Shown here: positions 57,641-64,000 of the stretch, piece by piece
How the letters are laid out: every line of letters begins with the position of its first letter
How positions within the stretch are numbered: position 1 is the first letter of the stretch
Assembly: GCF_022682495.2 (NCBI RefSeq)
Contig: NC_071392.1
Coordinates: 88,862,797-88,926,796 of the forward strand
Direction: 5' to 3'
DNA: 64,000 nucleotides
Source of the DNA: Desmodus rotundus
Lineage: Eukaryota; Chordata; Mammalia; Chiroptera; Phyllostomidae
The notes under the pieces: model-generated
Database searches by the model: none
What the model was told of the DNA's origin: nothing
The model's input: only the letters and a program-made list of their open reading frames with translations
Translations under genes and position numbers: made by a program

Positions 57641-60600
57641 TGGCCATCTCCCACGCTCGGCTCTGTGACAGGGTAGAGCGTTTCTCGGGCTCTTTCTTTC
57701 CCTTAAATATCTCTATCAGTCAATAGGGTTTATGAGCAGCATCGGCCCCAAAACAAACTGAGGTGGACGACAGCCTGACGTCCCAGATGGCAACCTCTGG
57801 CTGCATCCTTGGTTGCTCTTGGACCTGGCATGCCCTATGGCCAGGCAGCGTAAGAGGCTGGCATGCTGGCCCCCCCAAGGATGCCCCTGTGGGTCTCAGC
57901 TCTGCGGTCCCAGCAGTGGGTTATGCCAAACTCAGAGCTGCTGCAGCAGTGGGAGTGTCTCAGAACGTCAACCGTCAACACCCAGGGCCCCTAATCAGCC
58001 ACCAGTGCATCTCCCTCGACTCGGTCTTTAGTACGGAGTCAGGCTTCCTCACCCCGACCGGGCAGCTGTGCGACCCTCTGGGGGCTTCTGACGGTTGGAC
58101 CGTCCATGGAGCTGCCCTCTGGACCAGACGTTCTGGCGGAAGGAAAGCTAGGGTGTCCACGTCTTCACACACGCGTGCACACACACATCAGCCTGGCTTG
58201 GCCAGTGATAGCTCCTCTGAGAGTTGTGAAGATTGTTAAGTATGCCCCTAGGATGGTGCAGGCCCATTCCGTGTGGGTCCTCGGTGGACCGGGCGGTGTG
58301 CTAGATAACGCTGCCGAGAAGCAACAGCCCAGAGCCCAAAGGTGGGGCGCTGTCCCCGGGCTCCGACATCCCATGTACTTCCTGTTGGCCTGCACAGCCC
58401 ACAGCTCACAGTTCAATGAGCAGGCGGAGAGGGCAAGGGGCACAGTCCTTGTCCTCACAGTCACTGTCCCGCCAGAGGATGGGAGGGAACAGGCTGCAGC
58501 CCCGTAACTGGTAGCAGGCCCCAGTGAACAAGTTTATCCCCACCCTCATGTAAGTTCATCCTGTGTCCTCTGCGTGAAGGAGGACAAGGGAGCTGGAGTC
58601 AGGAAGGGGTGGAAACATCTAGGTGAGTTCACCCCGACGCTGGGTGGGCTCCTGCCCTTTCCAGTTGTCAGTGGTGAGTGGCCTGAGGCTTGCGGGGACC
58701 CCCAGCAGCAGACCCCTAGGTGGAATGGAGATTAGGGTGAGAGAGAAAGCTGTGGTCTCTTGTGAAGTCCACAGGAGTTTCCGGTGGGAAGGAACAGGGA
58801 GAGATGGGTAACGCCGAGATGGGCTGGTCTTTGTTTTTCTTCCCTAATGTCTCTTTGCTTTGGCATCTACTCATCGACTGGGAGTAAAACACCCGTCAAG
58901 GTGGCATGTTCCAAATTCCCTGTCTCTGAGTGAACCCCAAGTATCACCTAAAATTAGGGATTTGGAAAGGAGGCAAGAAACCTCAGGCCCCCTTTCTCTT
59001 TCCAGTTCAAAAACTTCCTCTCCCCTTGTATCCCCCACACACACATTACAGGATCTGAAATTTTACTTAATCCATAGCATTTTTTAATGATCTGTTATCA
59101 GTCATGTAACTATGAGAAAAAAGCACTAATCAGTGTAAAATTTCAGCCCTCTTCCCCATCGTACAGCGAGTTCAGAGTAAGCCTGCAGCTTCTGCATACT
59201 TCAGCTGGTTCCCACGCTGAGGCATGCTTTTTTATTTGAGAACTGACGCCGAGAGACTTGGCTGATTGCACAGCATTTGAATCATCGAGGATCTGTGTTT
59301 CAAGAGCTGCAGAAGGTCTGAAGGTGGCCTCTAGTCCGGCCCAACTTCACAGCCTGTGCTGGTTCCTGGTGAGCACTGAGCTCTCCCGCCCGTGTGCCGC
59401 TCTTCATGAAAACAACCAGCAAGTTCGGGGCCCCGGCGGCCAGAGCAGTGGGAATGCCCTCACTGGTCCCCGGCTTCAGGTCTGTTCGGACACCAGTGAT
59501 TCCCTCAGGGACATCCAGAGTGCAGGTCCTGCCCAGCCAACAGGTGCAAAAAGTCCTCGGAGCAAGTAGCTGGTTTGCTGGCTTTCTGTTCAGGTTCAGA
59601 GGACTGTGGGCCCCTCCCCCCTCACTGCAGAAGTCCTCGTTCCCATCGGAATGTTTAACTAACAACCAGAGAATGTCAAGTGCTGGGAAGACAGACTCTT
59701 CGAGGTCGTCAGGCCGGTCCACAGCATTCCCCCAGACCTGAAGCTGCTGGGCTGTGGGTTTTTCCAAAGAACTAACTACTCCATAGTGGAGATCGTCTCT
59801 TTTCAAGAAGGGTCGGGTCATCCTCAGTTAACCCCTTCCCCTCAGGGGCCGGGCCCCTCCCAGGTGTGACATCACTCTCTCTGCTTGGGTCTTTCTTTGT
59901 GCCTTCCCCACATTCTCCTCCTCACCCCCGAACGTACCCAGACTGATGAAGTCCTTTCGAACGCCACCGAGGCCAACTGTGGCTTTCAAACGGAAATGAA
60001 CTGAAATCACAAAGTAATACCTGAATGGACATTGAAGCTCTGGGTTCAGGGTGTAAGACGGGAGCCCCAGCCCGAGTCAGGGTGCTTCTCATGATTTCGT
60101 GGTGTCTGCCGGACAAGTCAGCATCCCCTTGAGGGTGCCCTGGGGCACACAGAGTGCCATCTTTGACTTTAAGGAGCCTCTAATGCACAGGCTCGGACCG
60201 ACTCAGCTGCCTGTGGGGTGGCCCCAGCTAAACGTGCAGCCACATAGCTCACTGGGCCCCCAAAGAAATTACCTTGAAATGAGTGCACTTCGCCATGGCA
60301 ACACAAGAGAGGTGACACAGCATGACATGTCTGTAGGCTTTTCAGGTTGAGCTCGCCTTGCCTTGCCTGAGTGAATGCGTTTTGGAGTTTAAATGTCAGT
60401 ATTTCTCATGCAGCTGACTGTCCCCCTCCCCAGTGGAGCTGGCTGGGCCAGGCTGGGCAGGTGCAGGGACTGCCCCCGTGGAGCCAGGTGGAGCCAGGTC
60501 AGCAGATTCTGCCACTTACTCCCTCTGACGTGGGACCCGTTTTGTCTGGTACAGCGGAGAACTGCTACACAGAACCCGTGAAATAGGACACGAAAAGCCT

Positions 60601-60935
60601 GGCACAGCTTTGCACACAGCAGTGCTCAGCACATGCTTCCTCTTTTCCTGCCTGGGTCGGATCAGGAGACAAAGCACACCGTAGGGGAAACAGGGGGTGG
60701 TAGGTGTGAGGATTAACTGTGATGAAGGAAAACTCCAGGACCTAAGGAAGCCCCTGGGAGCCCTCTAGGGGCACCCCTGAGAGGGGGCGCACCCACCCGA
60801 GGACCACAGAAGGGTGCTGGTGGTTCTGCCCACCACAGGGGTTCCGGGGTGGCCAGGCTGGAGCCAGTCTGGGGTTGCTGGGCCAGCAAAAGGCTGCCCT
60901 TCAGGGTGCAGGTGGGGAAGCAGGAGCTCGGCACC

Positions 60936-60994
60936 TGTGTGCGCATGTGTGTGAGCACATGCATGTTCGTGTGTGTGCACATGTGTGCGCGCAC
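60936..60994. repeat. Alternating TG/CA/CG tract, Z-DNA prone
   Basis: TGTGTGCGCATGTGTGTGAG, then CACATGCATG and GTGTGTGTGCACATGTGTGC and GCGCAC, nearly all alternating purine-pyrimidine. Shorter tracts of the same kind occur at 8145-8190, 51824-51846 and 58160-58190. Confidence 0.85.
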
Positions 60995-61604
60995 AGCGGG
61001 AGGCAGGAGGCCTTTGGAGCACGCAGGCCGCATGGGGGCTGCACAGGGGCTCTGGTTTCCAGTCGAGAGGGCTTGTCGCCAGGCTCTAGGGCCCCAGGGA
61101 TCACAGGCAGGCTCCACAGGATGTCCTCCCACTCTAGGCAGAGCCCCTGCCACCCTCCCTCCTTCAAGCTGGCAATGGACAGAAGCCCCTTCCTCCTACA
61201 GTGTTCCTCTGGTGCCCTCTACTGAGAAAGCTTAACACTGTGCTCATTTTAAAAGAGAGGAGAGGAATTCATGCTACCGTAGAGCATCTATTGAAGGGCG
61301 CAGGCTTGCCCACGGAGCCAGGAGGCAATCAACTGATAATTGACCCAGACTCACATCCCAGGGACAGTGCTGGGGAGGAGCTTATTTCAGGGGTGGGCCT
61401 GTGTCAGGTAATGCGAGAGAGCAGGGCTTCCTTCCGGACTGGGTGCTCTCGGAGAACAGGGCGGACTCAGCCACTGGGGACGTCTGTATTTGTACCTGGG
61501 AGGCGGGAAAAGTGGAACAAGGTGAGAGTTGTAGCAGAGAAATGATCTGGGAGAAGTGGGTGCCTGGTCATGAGTTGCACAGGTTTGTTTTTTTTTTAAT
61601 TTCG

Positions 61605-61875
61605 TGTATTATTTTTCTGTTGCTGCTGTAACAAAGTACCACAAACTTAGGGGCTTAAAACACCACCTGTTTATTTTACATTTCTCAAGGCCCGACTTCC
61701 AAAGTCAGCACTACCCTGCCGAGGAACAGGTGTGGGCACCGCTCCTCATGAGGCTCTGAGAAGAGCACCTGTGGGCTCGCCTTTCTCAGCATCTCGCGGG
61801 CACCTGCATTTCATAGCACAGCCCAGGTCACGCAGGATAATCTCTTTATCGCAACAGCCTTAATTTAATCACACT
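61605..61875 (-). mobile_element. Ancient LTR-like repeat, antisense
   Basis: 'TGTATTATTTTTCTGTTGCT', 'GCTGTAACAAAGTACCACAA', 'ACTTAGGGGCTTAAAACACC', then 'CGCAGGATAATCTCTTTATC' and 'CCTTAATTTAATCACA' are in the order of a common mammalian LTR-type repeat of the MaLR/ERVL kind. The exact family is not certain. Confidence 0.6.
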
Positions 61876-62689
61876 GCCCTGTCCCAGAGCTGCTTTTCCT
61901 TTCCCAACATCCTTTGCACTTGAACTCAGCCTTTCCCCACAATCCCACTCCCCGCCCCACCCTGTCCACCTTGGGCCCAAAGCAGGAAGGAGCTGGAGAC
62001 AGAAAGAGTAAGGAGCACAGATTCTCAGCCCCGCTCGAGGGAAACAGTGGGCCAGACTCCCAGTTTTCTCTCAGCTCGTCCTCCGCGGTACAGCCTGCTT
62101 TACTCAGCACTTCCTCGGGCACGAGGGCACCACCCTTGTGGATGTTAAAGGCTAGATTCTTCCCGCCTTCAGCCTTTGTGGTGCTCTTCATCGTCCTTGT
62201 CACAAAAGTTTCCTAACTGAACAGGTAATTTGGGTTAGAATTGTATTATCGTTGCCCATTTAGATTCTTGTTCAGCGTTTTTTAATTCATGACTTCACGA
62301 AGGAAGGAGGACTTGGGAGTGTCCAGGATATTCATAGGTAAATGAAAACCAGGCAGGATTATGAATATGTCAGATGGCAGCATCCAGGTTCAAAAACTTT
62401 TGCTGGAAAAAATGTAATAGAAATAAATGTACATTTTAGTTTTGGGATCACCAACTGCATGAAGGGAGGAAGGGGAAGAGCTGAAAGCAGCCTTTGGAGA
62501 CCAGCTAGGGATTTTATTTTACTGCGAGCTCAGCACAAATAACATAAAACAGCCTCCCAAGGCCAAGGCTGTCTGGTCAGGCCCCGAAGGGGCAGTTTGG
62601 GAATAGGAAGGTATTCCCACCTGGTAGGCCGGGCTGCATCTTGAGGGCCGACCTCACGGCCGTGCCCGCTGCTGGGAGACCCGGCTCAC

Positions 62690-62790
62690 GACTGTGAGCA
62701 CGTTTTTACTGAGGACCCGCCCTGTGCTCAGCGCTGTACTGGGCCCAATGGCACAAGAAATCTCAAAGTCCACACATAGACATTCGATGT
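62690..62790 (-). mobile_element. L2-like 3' end, antisense (short)
   Basis: 'TTTTACTGAGGACCCGCCCT', 'GTGCTCAGCGCTGTACTGGG' follow the reversed L2 tail. Confidence 0.5.
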
Positions 62791-63223
62791 TTTTTAAAGA
62801 ACATGGGCTAAATATTCACAGCAGGGAGAACCAAGCGTTCGTTTCAAATGATGTTGGAGTCACATACGCACTGGCACAGAAGGAGCTTTACAACACAGCA
62901 TCAACAACGAAAAGTGAGTGCGAAGCAGTCTGGGTAGTCGGGCACCATCCAAAATTGAAAGAATGCACGTTAGAAAATTAGCATTAATTACCACCCGCTG
63001 TTTTTCTGCAAGTCTATTATTTTTCCGTACTGAACATAGATTGTTTGTATCATTTTTAAGTTCTTTAACAGGATAGATTTGATTATAAGGAGTACTTAAC
63101 GGGAGGTCATCACTCTGAAACATTGTAGAATTGTCTGTTAGTGAAATCTGCCTTTTGCAGTTAGTTTTTTGACAACAGGTAATACTAGAAATGGGTGGAG
63201 GGACAGCAGCAGTTACCCATGAC

Positions 63224-63240
63224 TGCCACTAGATGGAGCC
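63224..63240 (+). promoter_or_regulatory. CTCF-like motif
   Basis: TGCCACTAGATGGAGCC matches CCASYAGRKGGC except one base. A weaker one lies on the minus strand at 61213-61225 (TCAGTAGAGGGCA) and another on + at 39646-39660 (GGCACTAGAGGGCCC). Sequence match only. Confidence 0.35.
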
Positions 63241-64000
63241 AAAGCAGCTCCTAAAATTTAGCAGCAAAAACTGTTGCTTTTGCTCCAGAGAAACAACTTT
63301 ATGAGATTTCAAATATTTAAGATTCTCTGGACAGAATGAATGTTTCATTAATGACGCACTGGAAATTATTTTTTTAACTTTTCAAAATTGTAGTCAAACA
63401 TGCCCATGTTACTTTAATGGTGCTTTTTGGACTTTTGTTACAGTATTACCAGATACCCAGGCACGAAAACTCACAGCTCTGCACGTCAGAACTCCCCCAT
63501 TCCTGAGATGTGACGGATGACTCTGACTCTTCACCTTGACTTGCCCATTGCCCTCTAGGTTTCTAGTAAACAGTGTCAAGATCCAGGTGTAGCTGGTCAT
63601 TAATGATTACGATCACTCCTCAGAGCAGCTTCTTCTCAATGTGGGAGGGAGATTAGCTCCCTTCCTCCCACTCTTTCCTGCCACCCTCTGTCCCCAGGCA
63701 GGCGGGCTTCCTGCAGCTTTGCCCACCTTGGCCTCGGCCCTTGCAAGCCGGGACCTGGGAGTGCATCTTGTTCCTGGAGTCTGCACTGCCAGCTTCAGAA
63801 AGAAGCTCCTTGTGCACAGTTCTCTGGAAAGCCCGCGCTGGGCAGTGACTCAGGGGTGCTTCCATGCGCAACCTTCCTGAGGCTCACCTCCGCAAGCGGC
63901 AGACTCACTCCAAAAAGAAGGAGGGATTACAAGAGAGGTTTTCACAGGTGGATACAAAGCAGCACAGGAGGTTCCAGGGGCTCACCTGCTGGGGAAACAC

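Larger units (their letters stand above)
36820..64000 (+). other. CNTNAP2: CNTNAP2 intron downstream of the second exon (partial)
   Basis: Begins at the GTACAC donor and runs past the window end. I looked for the next LamG4 exon (expected start LDHYP, with a TGCLSRVQF-like block) on both strands and did not find it. Stretches without another entry (36870-38110, 38870-40000, 40160-41240, 41730-43690, 45100-46080, 46600-48710, 48890-50630, 51470-53060, 53320-54020, 54360-57270, 57650-61600, 61880-62690, 62800-64000) hold no supportable gene. 53700-56000 and 57800-61200 are GC-richer. 40220-40720, 52300-52650 and 56880-57150 are repeat-poor and homeobox-word-rich, so conserved regulatory DNA is possible there. 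Confidence 0.88.

Overview
The window is non-coding vertebrate nuclear DNA that carries two coding exons of one large gene. The gene is on the + strand and is a contactin-associated protein of the neurexin superfamily, best matched to CNTNAP2 (Caspr2). The host is a bat, very probably Yangochiroptera. The evidence is nine tRNA-derived Ves-type SINEs with the usual 'CCCTGGCTGGTGTGGCTCAG...GTTCGATTCC' head, and L1 3' ends of the kind I know from bats, alongside general mammalian repeats (L2, MIR, L1M, MaLR LTRs).

Layout. 1-30522 is intron. It holds an L1M 3' end (2730-3768), a short L1 with an inverted 5' part (4273-4562), two MaLR LTRs (7788-8048 and 26016-26403), an internally deleted L1 that keeps both ends (11810-13331), L2 and MIR pieces, and a roughly 50-bp micro-L1 (24099-24148). 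30523-30762 is the first exon (240 nt, phase 1 to 1). 30763-36685 is a 5.9-kb intron with L1M and L2 pieces. 36686-36819 is the second exon (134 nt, phase 1 to 0). 36820-64000 is the next intron. It has seven of the nine SINEs, more L1, MIR and L2 relics, CTCF-like motifs and several alternating purine-pyrimidine tracts.

The two exons join in frame (...P-T-G-S-L-Q...). Together they encode the start of the fourth laminin-G domain, straight after the second EGF repeat, on the extracellular side of this neuronal adhesion protein. No further exon, RNA gene, CpG-island promoter or second protein-coding gene was found. The many other open frames of 60-220 codons look like chance or repeat-derived frames.

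I found no new biological system. The best observations concern genome structure: the internally deleted L1 with a perfect 15-bp target duplication, the probable twin-priming L1, the micro-L1 inside an L2, all nine SINEs lying in gene-sense orientation, an in-frame tandem splice acceptor, a CA/TG tract touching a splice donor, and a diverged direct repeat (about 1245 and 6695) that I cannot assign to a family. Repeat family names come from memory of consensus sequences, not from a search.
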